Origin: Chitinophaga qingshengii
GTDB taxonomy: Bacteria; Bacteroidota; Bacteroidia; Chitinophagales; Chitinophagaceae
Assembly: GCF_014529935.1 (NCBI RefSeq)
Contig: NZ_JACVFC010000001.1
Coordinates: 3,720,001 to 3,784,000, forward strand
Length of the DNA stretch: 64,000 nucleotides
Reading direction: 5' to 3'
The translations under genes and the position numbers were made by a program. The notes below the pieces were generated by a model. It saw nothing but the letters and a program-made list of their open reading frames with translations. It had not been told where the DNA came from and did no database searches. Shown one piece after another: positions 33,539 through 41,905 of the stretch. Position 1 is the first letter of the stretch. The number at the start of each line of letters is the position of its first letter.

Positions 33539-34678
33539 CTATAGTCTTTCCTGGTGTCGTAACCAGCGCTCCGGCATTTCATTGTTGCTGGCCAGGAGGT
33601 AATCATTGTACGCGCAGGGTACAAATTCCCGGTCGGGTAGTTGCATCCACCAGCGTCCGGTACGTTTACTTTTCAGGAAAACGGTTTCTATATCGGAGAA
33701 GGCTATATGAAATTCCCAGAAGGCATCGCGGTCATCCAGCATGGCTTCCTTGTTTTTAACGGAGCGCCCATCCATGAAATACCACATCATCTGCGCAATC
33801 TGGCGGGCGGTCAGCTGTTCCTTGTCTTTTTCCGGGCGGTAACCATAGATACCAAAAGAAGACAGGCGGCTGCTCATACCGGCGTAGCGGGCCAGGGAGC
33901 AGGCTTCTTCACCACTGAAACCATTAGGGGAGAGCGTATTGGCCGGCGCGTCGGTATGCCGGATAATATTGATATCGAGACTGAATAAGTCGGAGTGACG
34001 CAGCACAGGTTCCGCTTCTTCCATATTCTCACGGATACGGCCTAAACGAAAACAATCGAAACGCAGTTTATCGAGCGTTTCCAACATGCGCGGGTGTACG
34101 AAATAACTCTGGAAACCAAGGTGGTTATAGTGACGCAGATAGTTGGGCTGTTCGGTGAGGATATCCATCAGGTACCGCTCGTTACGGTGCGAAGATTCCT
34201 CCTGTAAGTCTATCAAAGCATCGGCGACCGTAGCTTCAATGATCAACTGATGCGCTGCATAGGCTTTGTATTGCGGATAGGTGAGGTCATGGGACCCGCC
34301 CAGTATCAATACCGTTTTGTTGGCCTGCACCAGTTCTCCTACCACTGTTTTCATAGCAGCGTAGGCATCGGCCAGGAATGCGCCGGAGCGCAGGTTTCCT
34401 GCATCGGCCAACCGGATATCCCGATGCCAGTTGTAAAGTTTAAAAAACTCCCGCCGGATAGCATCCGGGCCACCGGTACCGGTTTTCCCGCTAACGCTGC
34501 CCCTTTCTTCTCCCACACCCAGCAATACGATATCAGCAGCATCCAGGTCGGGATGATGTTCTTCCTCATAAGCGTCGATAACACCTCCTATCTGGAAAGC
34601 GTCATACTCCTGATCGTCATTCAGTAATGCCTTGGAAACAGGTTGCAAAAAATCCTGCAGGTGCGAAAAATCTGCCAT
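33539..34678 (-). CDS. Arginase/formimidoylglutamase-fold protein with degenerate metal site
   Basis: A 379-residue ureohydrolase-like protein. The fold markers are VLLGVGEERGS, GTGGPDAIRREFF and ILGGSHDLTY (GGSH at 127-130, replacing GGDHS). The usual DAHxD motif is replaced by IEATVADAL (about 147-155), and SxDxDxxDP is reduced to FSLDINIIR, so most metal ligands are missing. Bacteroidota carry a formimidoylglutamase-annotated group of this kind. Enzymatic activity is doubtful; a regulatory or structural role is possible. Confidence 0.8.
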   Translation of the reverse strand: MADFSHLQDFLQPVSKALLNDDQEYDAFQIGGVIDAYEEEHHPDLDAADIVLLGVGEERGSVSGKTGTGGPDAIRREFFKLYNWHRDIRLADAGNLRSGAFLADAYAAMKTVVGELVQANKTVLILGGSHDLTYPQYKAYAAHQLIIEATVADALIDLQEESSHRNERYLMDILTEQPNYLRHYNHLGFQSYFVHPRMLETLDKLRFDCFRLGRIRENMEEAEPVLRHSDLFSLDINIIRHTDAPANTLSPNGFSGEEACSLARYAGMSSRLSSFGIYGYRPEKDKEQLTARQIAQMMWYFMDGRSVKNKEAMLDDRDAFWEFHIAFSDIETVFLKSKRTGRWWMQLPDREFVPCAYNDYLLASNNEMPERWLRHQERL

Positions 34679-34702
34679 CGCTTAGTTGAGTTTGTTTGAC
34701 GG

Positions 34703-34710
34703 CAAACGTA
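34703..34710 (-). promoter_or_regulatory. -7 element for the arginase-fold gene
   Basis: TACGTTTG on the minus strand, 24 bases before the ATG at 34678. Confidence 0.4.
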
Positions 34711-34794
34711 CAACAAGAATTTAAAAAAAATACACAATGATGCAGATAAGCAGCGGGTTATGCTACTGTAACGGAAATGCCGGAAGTGCTACTC

Positions 34795-35043
34795 TTAGTT
34801 GCGGTGAATAATAAACTCGAAAGGCTTATGTGCTTTACGTGAAATGGCTTTCTCCAGCACCGATCGTTTGCTGGTAATTCTGCTTTTGTTACAATCTACT
34901 ACTTCCATAACTGCGCACAGATAATCCATTGTTTCAATTAAAGACAACATCTCACTGATTTGCCTTACAGCAGACTGGATCTGCTGCTCTGTGTACCTAT
35001 CTTCATGTAGCAGGATCAATAAATCTCTATCTACCGGTTTCAT
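34795..35043 (-). CDS. Small hypothetical protein, 82 residues
   Basis: Predicted mostly helical, beginning MKPVDRDLLILLHEDRYTEQQ, with two cysteines (DYLCAVMEVVDCNK) and a basic C-terminal half (RITSKRS...ISRKAHK). No signal peptide or known motif. Composition looks protein-like and it fills a gap with its own space, but there is no clear ribosome site, so it is only a likely gene. Confidence 0.5.
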   Translation of the reverse strand: MKPVDRDLLILLHEDRYTEQQIQSAVRQISEMLSLIETMDYLCAVMEVVDCNKSRITSKRSVLEKAISRKAHKPFEFIIHRN

Positions 35044-35149
35044 GAAAAAAATTTTGACTGTTCCCCGAATAATTGTTTGGCCAGGTTTTCATGGGATAAT
35101 TCAAAAAAAGATAAGGTAAAAATCGTTCAATGTTGTGTTAGATGTGCCT

Positions 35150-35272
35150 TTAGTGCATTCGTTTTTTGTTCATAGTGGGACAACCGCAATCATTTTTCTT
35201 AAACACCTTGCAACCTGTCATCGTTAAACTTCCACAAAGAAAAAAGATCACCATCCATTTAATCCTTTTCAT
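35150..35272 (-). CDS. Very small lipoprotein, 40 residues
   Basis: Reads MKRIKWMVIFFLCG, then a lipobox LTMTGC with the lipidated Cys at 21, followed by KVFKKNDCGCPTMNKKRMH. The mature part would be only 20 residues with a CGC metal- or disulfide-type motif and many lysines. Lipoproteins of this size and layout (signal, one Cys, K-rich, CxC) recur in Bacteroidota. In the 340-base stretch 35044-35384 this is the only gene I see; the rest is AT-rich spacer. Confidence 0.65.
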   Translation of the reverse strand: MKRIKWMVIFFLCGSLTMTGCKVFKKNDCGCPTMNKKRMH

Positions 35273-35384
35273 AATGCTAATTAAATACTTCCGGTTAAAT
35301 ATAAGTCCTTCCTAAATTAGTTTACCTTTTCTTAACAATCACCCTTTGTAATTTAAGCTAAATTCGCAAAAAAATTCAATTTAT

Positions 35385-36491
35385 TTGTCCACAATCCTGC
35401 CTCCCGTAAAAATTTTAACAGTGCCTCTGGACTGGGGCCTGGGACACGCCACCCGCGACATTCCGCTGATCCATGAAATGCTAAACGCAGGCGCACAGGT
35501 TTTTATTGCCGCGGAAGGAAAACATGCCGCACTGCTGAAACAGGAATTCCCGGAAATTACCATTTTACCACTGCCAGGATACCGCATCCAGTACGCTCAA
35601 AAAGGTAAGTTCTTCGGAATGAAGATCATACAACAAATTCCGAAAATATATAAGGCGGTGAAATACGAGCAACGATGGCTCAAAAAGATCGTGAAAGAAT
35701 ATCAGATCAACGCGGTGGTCTCTGATAACCGCTTCGGCCTGTATCATAAAGACATACCTACCGTGTTCATCACCCACCAGCTCCTCATCAAAACACCTTT
35801 CGGCGGCTGGATAGAGCGGACACTGCAGAAAATCAATTATAATTTCATCCGTAAATACAGCGCCTGCTGGATTCCGGATTTCGACGGTAAGAATAACCTC
35901 TCAGGCGAACTGGCCCATCCGGCCAAATTGCCGCCACACACCACCTACATAGGCTGCCTGAGCCGTTTTGAACCACAACAGGCGCCTGCTAAAAAGTACG
36001 ACCTGCTGGTACTCATCTCCGGCCCGGAACCCCAGCGTACCAACCTGGAAAAACTGGTGCTGGACCAGGTAAAGGACCTTTCACTGAAAGCACTGATAGT
36101 GAGCGGCAAACCCGGCACTCCGTTCAATGAAGCCGTGGCCCCTGGTGTAACACATGTTAACCATCTGGATGCCAGAGCTTTAAACGAAGCCATGCTGGCC
36201 TCTGACATGGTACTGAGCCGCTCCGGCTACACCACCCTGATGGACCTGGTGAAGCTGCACAAAAAAGCGATCCTCGTACCTACGCCCGGGCAATCTGAAC
36301 AGGTATACCTGGGCGAATACCTCATGGAAAAAGGCTATTTCTACTCCCTGCCGCAGGAACAATTTGAACTGAAAAAAGCATTGGACGAAGCCGCACGCTT
36401 CCCTTTCAAATCGTTCCAGCACGAACAGGATATGTCGCTTTATAAAGAAGTAGTCAGACAGTTTGTCCAAAATCTTCAAAAAAAGCAGTAA
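35385..36491 (+). CDS. MurG-like (GT28-type) glycosyltransferase with a non-ATG start
   Basis: A 368-residue GT-B glycosyltransferase. The N-terminus ILTVPLDWGLGHATRDIPLIHE matches the conserved first strand and glycine loop of this family; the C-terminal part has LSRSGYTTLMDLVKLHKKAILVPTPGQSEQ, the nucleotide-sugar loop. No ATG occurs before the conserved core, so TTG at 35385 is the best start. Family members transfer sugars to lipids or to secondary metabolites; acceptor unknown. Confidence 0.84.
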   Translation: MSTILPPVKILTVPLDWGLGHATRDIPLIHEMLNAGAQVFIAAEGKHAALLKQEFPEITILPLPGYRIQYAQKGKFFGMKIIQQIPKIYKAVKYEQRWLKKIVKEYQINAVVSDNRFGLYHKDIPTVFITHQLLIKTPFGGWIERTLQKINYNFIRKYSACWIPDFDGKNNLSGELAHPAKLPPHTTYIGCLSRFEPQQAPAKKYDLLVLISGPEPQRTNLEKLVLDQVKDLSLKALIVSGKPGTPFNEAVAPGVTHVNHLDARALNEAMLASDMVLSRSGYTTLMDLVKLHKKAILVPTPGQSEQVYLGEYLMEKGYFYSLPQEQFELKKALDEAARFPFKSFQHEQDMSLYKEVVRQFVQNLQKKQ

Positions 36492-36515
36492 AAAAAACAA
36501 CACCACACTCTTCTC

Positions 36516-36535
36516 CGCTCATCAGCGAAATCAGC
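36516..36535. repeat. 20-base dispersed motif, copy 1
   Basis: CGCTCATCAGCGAAATCAGC between convergent genes. Its exact reverse complement is at 41728-41747, 5.2 kb away. AGCGAAATCAGCGAAAATCT continues as a short direct repeat. Probably an intergenic repeat family. Confidence 0.65.
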
Positions 36536-36549
36536 GAAAATCTCAGCTA

Positions 36550-36879
36550 TCAGAGGTTCCTGACTTCCGCGCCAATATAAATCCGGTCGCCGGCAATGCC
36601 TACCGGCCTTTTCAGGAAAGAATATTCCTGTAATATCAGGTCGCGGTAATCCTGTTCCTTCAGGGTTTTCTCATGCAACCCCATGGGCCTGTATTTCTGC
36701 GACCTGCGGCTGAAAAGGGCTTCGTAGCTGCCTGCCAGGGTATGCATCTCGTCCAGTTGCTCCGGCGTGATCTTTTCCGTTTTGATATCCTGCAGGGTAA
36801 TACCCCGCTCTTTCGCTTTTATTTCTTCCAGAATCTTCTTGCAGGTATTGCAGGTCGACAGATGATATATCTTATTCAT
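36550..36879 (-). CDS. ArsC/Spx-family reductase
   Basis: A 109-residue thioredoxin-fold protein with CNTC (C10, C13) at the N-terminal active site, then a helix KKILEEIKAKERG and the C-terminal FLKRPVGIAGDR cis-Pro region, matching the ArsC-related YffB/Spx family. Whether it acts on arsenate, glutathione mixed disulfides or as a regulator is not shown; no ars genes are near. Confidence 0.85.
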   Translation of the reverse strand: MNKIYHLSTCNTCKKILEEIKAKERGITLQDIKTEKITPEQLDEMHTLAGSYEALFSRRSQKYRPMGLHEKTLKEQDYRDLILQEYSFLKRPVGIAGDRIYIGAEVRNL

Positions 36880-36938
36880 ACGCTATTTTTATTTCCGGGT
36901 TAAAAATACATTCTGAACGTATATTGTGCTACTATCTT

Positions 36939-36946
36939 AATTTTGT
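36939..36946 (+). promoter_or_regulatory. -7 element for polA
   Basis: TAATTTTG, 31 bases before the polA ATG at 36977. Confidence 0.45.
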
Positions 36947-36976
36947 GCATTCAAATTAATTCTTGTAGGTTTAGTG

Positions 36977-39796
36977 ATGCAAAAGAAATTATTTTTACTC
37001 GACGCTATGGCCTTGATTTACAGGGCTTATTATGCGCTGATCAGAAATCCCAGGTTAACCAGCACCGGCCGGAATACCAACGCGCAGTTTGGATTCACCA
37101 CCACCTTGCTGGATCTTATCAATAAGGAAAAACCTACCCATCTGGCCGTTGCATTTGATACGCATGCTCCTACCGAACGTCATACAACTTTCACCGACTA
37201 TAAAGCCAATCGTGAAGATGCCCCGGAAGACCTGCTGGAAGCTCTCCCTGATATAAAACGGATCATCGAAGGGTTTAATATACCAGTGGTAGAATTAGAT
37301 GGTTACGAAGCCGATGATGTGATTGGGACCCTTGCCTGGCAGGCTGCTGACGCCGGTTATACCGTGTATATGGTAACGCCCGACAAAGACTACGGCCAGC
37401 TGGTGAAAGAGAATGTATTTATCTACAAACCACCATACATGGGCAGCAAGGAAGAAATTATGGGCCCTAAGGAGGTGTGTGAAAAATGGCAGATCAAAGA
37501 CGTACATCAGGTGATCGATATCCTCGGCCTGATGGGTGACGCGGTGGATAATATACCCGGTATTGCCGGTGTCGGTGAAAAAACAGCCATGAAACTGCTG
37601 GCTCAGTATGAAACACTGGAAAATGTACTGGCTAATGCAGACGCCATTGGCGGTAAAATGGGAGAGAAGATCAAAGCGGGCCACGATAACGCCCTGCTAT
37701 CCAAAGAACTGGCTACTATCATCACCAATGTGCCGGTTACCTTCCATGAAGAAGATTTCAGTCTGACGGAGATTCATAAAGAAAAACTGACGGAGATTTT
37801 TACCGAACTGGAGTTTAAATCCCTCGGTAAAAGAGTATTGGGTGACAGTTTCGCCTTCGGCGGCAGTGCTGCCGAACCGGCTAAACCCAAAGTGGTGCAA
37901 ACCGACCTTTTCGGCCAGGCGGTGGAAACAGCCGTGGCAGAAGAACCGGCAGTCTCCGAAGCCACCAGCTTCCTGGCGCCGGATAAAAACATTCACAATA
38001 CACCTCACGAATACCAGCTGATAGACACGCCTGAAAAACGGGCCGCACTGCTGGCCGATCTCCTGCAACAAAAGGAAGTCGCCTTCGATACCGAAACAAC
38101 CGGTACTGATGCCAATGAAGCCGATATCGTGGGTATGAGCTTCGCCTATAAAAACGCGGAAGCCTATTACATTCCCCTGCCGGCCGATTACGCCACCGCC
38201 CGCGCTATTATGCACGAGTTCAAACCGCTGTTTGAACATCCGTCCATCACGCTGGTAGGCCAGAATATCAAATACGATATGCTGGTGCTGAAATGGTATG
38301 GACTGGAACTGACAGCGCAGCTTTTTGATACCATGCTGGCCCATTACCTCATTGAGCCGGAAGGCCGCAGAAGTATGGACGCACTGAGTGCGCAATACCT
38401 GCAATACGAGCCGGTAGCCATCGAAAGCCTGATCGGCAAAAAAGGCAAAGGACAGGGTACCATGCGGGATGTGGAAGTAGAAAAAATCAAGGAATATGCT
38501 GCTGAAGATGCCGACATCACCCTGCAGCTGAAACATACTTTTGTGCCGATGTTGCCCGAAAAGGCCGTGGAGAAAGTGTTTTATGAAGTGGAAAACCCAC
38601 TTGTGAAAGTACTGACCGATATGGAGTTTGAAGGCATCGCTATTGATACGCAGGCACTGGCCGACTATTCCCGTGAACTGGAAACAGAAATCAAACGGGC
38701 GGAAGAAAGTGTATACGAACAAGCCGGCGTAAGGTTTAAACTGGCATCCCCCAAACAACTGGGTGAAGTGCTGTTTGAAAAATTACAGCTGGACCCGAAA
38801 GCGAAAAAAACCAGGACCGGGCAATATGCTACCGGTGAGGACGTGCTGCAGAAGCTGGCCAACAAACACAAGATCGTGGATGACATTTTGATTTTCCGCG
38901 AACTGAGCAAGTTGAAGTCAACTTACGTAGATGCGTTACCGTTAATGATCAACCGGCGTACCGGCCGTGTGCATACTTCCTATAATCAGGCAGTAGCAGT
39001 AACAGGCCGTTTGAGCTCTAACAATCCCAATCTTCAGAACATCCCTATCCGGACAGACAGGGGACGGGAAGTGAGAAAAGCATTTGTGCCCCGCAGCGAC
39101 GAGTTTGTGTTGTTGTCTGCCGACTACTCGCAGATTGAATTGCGTATCATTGCGGCTATTGCGCAGGATGAGCAGATGATGGATGCCTTCCGAAGGAAGA
39201 TAGATATTCACGCGGCAACCGCCGCCAAAGTGTACAATGTACCGTTGGAAGAAGTGACGTCAGATATGCGCCGGAATGCCAAGAGTGTCAACTTCGGTAT
39301 TATCTATGGTGTAAGCGCCTTCGGTTTGTCTGAAAACCTGGGCATTGCCAGAAGTGAGGCTAAAACCCTTATCGACAACTACTTCGCACAATACCCGTCC
39401 ATTAAAAAATATATGGACGACCAGGTACGGTTTGCACAAACTAACGGCTACGTACAAACGATGTTGGGCCGTAAAAGATGGCTGAAAGACATCAACTCTT
39501 CCAATGCAGTAGTACGTGGCTATGCGGAAAGGAATGCGATCAACATGCCTATACAGGGCACCGCAGCGGATATGATTAAGCTGGCGATGATCGCTATTCA
39601 CAAGGCGTTTAAGGAAAGGGACCTGAAATCCAGGATGATCCTGCAGGTGCATGACGAATTGGTGTTTGACGCTCATCGTTCAGAACTCGACATTATTAAA
39701 CCCCTCATATTGGATTGTATGCGTAATGCACTACCGTTGGCCGTTCCCGTTGAAGCTGAAATGGGACTCGGTGAAAACTGGCTGCAGGCGCACTAA
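36977..39796 (+). CDS. polA: DNA polymerase I
   Basis: A 939-residue three-domain enzyme. The 5' nuclease domain (about 1-290) has LLDAMALIYRAYYAL, DGYEADDVIGTLA and VDNIPGIAGVGEKTA. The 3'-5' proofreading domain (about 350-540) keeps FDTETTGTDAN near residue 368, so it is likely active. The polymerase domain has LLSADYSQIELRIIA, RRNAKSVNFGIIYG and QVHDELVFDAH. It fills gaps in repair and lagging-strand synthesis. ATG 36977 is preferred to an adjacent GTG. Confidence 0.97.
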   Translation: MQKKLFLLDAMALIYRAYYALIRNPRLTSTGRNTNAQFGFTTTLLDLINKEKPTHLAVAFDTHAPTERHTTFTDYKANREDAPEDLLEALPDIKRIIEGFNIPVVELDGYEADDVIGTLAWQAADAGYTVYMVTPDKDYGQLVKENVFIYKPPYMGSKEEIMGPKEVCEKWQIKDVHQVIDILGLMGDAVDNIPGIAGVGEKTAMKLLAQYETLENVLANADAIGGKMGEKIKAGHDNALLSKELATIITNVPVTFHEEDFSLTEIHKEKLTEIFTELEFKSLGKRVLGDSFAFGGSAAEPAKPKVVQTDLFGQAVETAVAEEPAVSEATSFLAPDKNIHNTPHEYQLIDTPEKRAALLADLLQQKEVAFDTETTGTDANEADIVGMSFAYKNAEAYYIPLPADYATARAIMHEFKPLFEHPSITLVGQNIKYDMLVLKWYGLELTAQLFDTMLAHYLIEPEGRRSMDALSAQYLQYEPVAIESLIGKKGKGQGTMRDVEVEKIKEYAAEDADITLQLKHTFVPMLPEKAVEKVFYEVENPLVKVLTDMEFEGIAIDTQALADYSRELETEIKRAEESVYEQAGVRFKLASPKQLGEVLFEKLQLDPKAKKTRTGQYATGEDVLQKLANKHKIVDDILIFRELSKLKSTYVDALPLMINRRTGRVHTSYNQAVAVTGRLSSNNPNLQNIPIRTDRGREVRKAFVPRSDEFVLLSADYSQIELRIIAAIAQDEQMMDAFRRKIDIHAATAAKVYNVPLEEVTSDMRRNAKSVNFGIIYGVSAFGLSENLGIARSEAKTLIDNYFAQYPSIKKYMDDQVRFAQTNGYVQTMLGRKRWLKDINSSNAVVRGYAERNAINMPIQGTAADMIKLAMIAIHKAFKERDLKSRMILQVHDELVFDAHRSELDIIKPLILDCMRNALPLAVPVEAEMGLGENWLQAH

Positions 39797-39800
39797 CTTT

Positions 39801-39904
39801 ATTTGCTCATTTTTTCATGTTGTTATTTAATTATTGGGATCGGAAGAAGCCGATACCCCAGGCCTCTCCAATAGCCAAATAACCCAATGAAAAAATGAGC
39901 AAAT
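39801..39904. repeat. Intergenic palindrome, family B copy 1
   Basis: Perfect 18-base arms ATTTGCTCATTTTTTCAT (39801-39818) and its complement (39887-39904), with further imperfect pairing inward and a small inner hairpin ATCGG-AAGAAG-CCGAT. Sequence shares ATTGGGTTATTTG (as complement at 39876-39888) with the palindrome in the gltB-gltD gap. It follows polA and may terminate it. Confidence 0.85.
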
Positions 39905-39941
39905 GGTTGTATTTCCCAAAACAGTTTACTAGTTTCAAAAC

Positions 39942-40487
39942 ATGATCCAAACTCCTCGACTACAACTGTTGCCATGCACATTGCAGCATTTTGAGTCGCT
40001 ATTACAGGGCAATGATACACTGGCCGAACTCCTTGGAATTTCAGTTCCGGAAGGATGGACCGAATATCCTGAAATGGTGCTGGTAGCATATGATAAATTA
40101 CGCAACGATCCTGCTATGCTCGGCTGGTTCTTTTACCTCGTTATTCACCGGGAAGACAAACGCCTGATTGGCGCCGGTGGCTTTAAAGGTAAGCCCACCC
40201 ACCAGGGATTCGTTGAAATGGGCTATGAAATTACAGCTGGTTACCGGGAACAGGGACTGGGCTCGGAAATGGCGCAAGCCCTGGTGCGCTTCGCTTTCGG
40301 GCATTCCTACGTCAAAAAAGTACTTGCCCATACCGAAGAGGAATACAATGCCTCAGTTAAAATATTACAAAAAGCAGGAATGCGATTTGTCGGCACTGTC
40401 AAAAACAAGGAAAACGAAGACCTCTGGGAGTGGGAAATTACCAGGGAACAATACCAGGAACAACAAAAAGCCTTCGAAAAGCTGTAG
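39942..40487 (+). CDS. GNAT acetyltransferase
   Basis: A 181-residue GNAT protein of the RimJ/RimL type: IQTPRLQLLPCTLQHFE at the start, GYEITAGYREQGLGSEMAQALV with the acetyl-CoA loop, then VLAHTEEEYNASVKILQKAGM. Substrate unknown. Not closely alike to the other acetyltransferase at 24071. Confidence 0.87.
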   Translation: MIQTPRLQLLPCTLQHFESLLQGNDTLAELLGISVPEGWTEYPEMVLVAYDKLRNDPAMLGWFFYLVIHREDKRLIGAGGFKGKPTHQGFVEMGYEITAGYREQGLGSEMAQALVRFAFGHSYVKKVLAHTEEEYNASVKILQKAGMRFVGTVKNKENEDLWEWEITREQYQEQQKAFEKL

Positions 40488-40535
40488 CAAGCTCCGTTCA
40501 TCCATCTTTTTAAAGATGGAATACCCCGATTCCCT

Positions 40536-40543
40536 TATTTTTG
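40536..40543 (+). promoter_or_regulatory. -7 element for the C1 peptidase
   Basis: TATTTTTG, 28 bases before ATG 40571. A small hairpin TCCATCTT/AAGATGGA lies just upstream (40501-40520). Confidence 0.4.
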
Positions 40544-40570
40544 GCCCTTGTCTAAAACCTGTCTTAACAC

Positions 40571-41713
40571 ATGAAGAAATGGATGATCAGTGCTGCCATG
40601 CTGTGCAGTACTGCAGTATTTGCGCAAACTAGCAGCAATGTGGAAGGTAGCCGCTACCAGTTTACCGTTATCAAAAATATGGACGCAGGAGATGTACAGA
40701 ACCAGGGCCGCACCGGCACCTGCTGGTCTTTTTCCGGTCTGTCCTTTTTTGAATCTGAACTGCTCCGCAACGGAAAAGGTAAAGGTCTGAACCTCAGCGA
40801 AATGTTCGTTGTCCGCAAAATGTACCCGCTGAAAGCGGCCAACTATGTCAGAATGCATGGTAAAGCCAACTTCGGCGAAGGCGGCGGATTCCCCGACGAC
40901 CTGCTGTGCCTGCGCGAATATGGTCTGGTGCCACAGAGCGTTTATGATGGCAACAAAGGCAAAATGTACAACCACGCCGAAATGGAAGGCCTGCTGGAAG
41001 GTATGGCAAAAACCATCGGTAACGCCAACGGTACCATCAACCCCGACTGGCAGAAAGCGTTCGACGGTGTACTGAACGCCTACATGGGCGAAGCTCCGGA
41101 GAAATTCCAGTATAACGGTAAATCCTATACGCCACAGTCCTTCGCTAAAGAACTGGGCCTCAGCGCCGACGATTATGTACTGATCTCCTCCTTCACCCAC
41201 CATCCGTACAACAGCCAGTTCGTACTGGAAGTACCGGATAACTGGAACTGGGAAAAAGTATACAACGTAAACCTCGATGACTTTAACCGTATCGCGGAAA
41301 CTGCCGTTACCAACGGCTACACCCTCGCATGGGCCGCAGACGTAAGCGAAAAAGGCTTCAACTTTAAAGAAGGCCTCGCTATCGTACCGGAAAAAGACTG
41401 GACTGATATGTCTGCCGAAGAAAGGAAAAACGCATTCCTCGAACCAGGAAAAGAAAAAACCATTACCCCCGAAGTTCGCCAGCTCGCCTTCGATAACTAC
41501 GAAACGCAGGACGACCATGGTATGCATATCGTTGGTATCGTGAAAGACCAGAACGGTAATAAATACTTCCGCGTGAAAAACTCCTGGGGCACCGATAACT
41601 TCGGCCAGGGCTATTTCTACGCTTCCCTGCCATATTTCGCTTATAAAACCACCTGCTTTATGGTGAATAAAAAAGCTCTGCCGGCGGATATCGCAAAGAA
41701 ATTAAAACTGTAA
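40571..41713 (+). CDS. Secreted C1-family cysteine peptidase (aminopeptidase C-like)
   Basis: A 380-residue exported protein: signal peptide (about 1-18, ending FAQ) and a bleomycin hydrolase/aminopeptidase C-type papain fold. The catalytic residues are present: C51 in QNQGRTGTCWSFS, H316 in DDHGMHIVG and N337 in VKNSWGTDN, with Gln in the oxyanion position. Unlike cytoplasmic PepC it carries a signal peptide, so it would act in the periplasm or outside. A strong terminator follows. Confidence 0.93.
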   Translation: MKKWMISAAMLCSTAVFAQTSSNVEGSRYQFTVIKNMDAGDVQNQGRTGTCWSFSGLSFFESELLRNGKGKGLNLSEMFVVRKMYPLKAANYVRMHGKANFGEGGGFPDDLLCLREYGLVPQSVYDGNKGKMYNHAEMEGLLEGMAKTIGNANGTINPDWQKAFDGVLNAYMGEAPEKFQYNGKSYTPQSFAKELGLSADDYVLISSFTHHPYNSQFVLEVPDNWNWEKVYNVNLDDFNRIAETAVTNGYTLAWAADVSEKGFNFKEGLAIVPEKDWTDMSAEERKNAFLEPGKEKTITPEVRQLAFDNYETQDDHGMHIVGIVKDQNGNKYFRVKNSWGTDNFGQGYFYASLPYFAYKTTCFMVNKKALPADIAKKLKL

Positions 41714-41727
41714 TGGACATGATGAAT

Positions 41728-41747
41728 GCTGATTTCGCTGATGAGCG
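41728..41747. repeat. 20-base dispersed motif, copy 2
   Basis: Exact reverse complement of 36516-36535, located between the peptidase stop and its terminator. Confidence 0.65.
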
Positions 41748-41770
41748 AAGAACAGCGTGAAGATATAAGC

Positions 41771-41808
41771 GAAGGCTGACCATCAGGTCAGCCTTCCTTT
41801 TTTTTGAT
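41771..41808 (+). terminator. Terminator after the C1 peptidase
   Basis: GAAGGCTGACC (41771-41781), 4-base loop ATCA, GGTCAGCCTTC (41786-41796), then C and a run of eight T. A perfect 11-bp stem. Confidence 0.9.
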
Positions 41809-41824
41809 AAATACTGTTCTTTTA

Positions 41825-41868
41825 TTTAGTTGACTTTGTCAACTAAATAAATTTGATTAAGTCAAATG
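41825..41868. promoter_or_regulatory. Two MarR-operator-like dyads without an adjacent regulator
   Basis: ATTTAGTTGAC-TTT-GTCAACTAAAT (41825-41849) is a perfect 11-bp dyad; ATTTGA-TTAAG-TCAAAT (41852-41868) follows, centres 23 bases apart. TTGAC/GTCAA half-sites of this kind are typical of MarR-family operators. They lie between the 3' ends of convergent genes, with no MarR gene nearby, so they may instead be a terminator or a relic. Confidence 0.45.
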
Positions 41869-41905
41869 GTTATTTATAATAATTTGATTGATAGATAATT
41901 GATTA

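Noticed and set aside
40501..40520. Hairpin TCCATCTT/AAGATGGA as terminator of the acetyltransferase gene
   Set aside because: Short stem of AT-rich bases without a T-run, close to the next promoter; too weak to list as a terminator.
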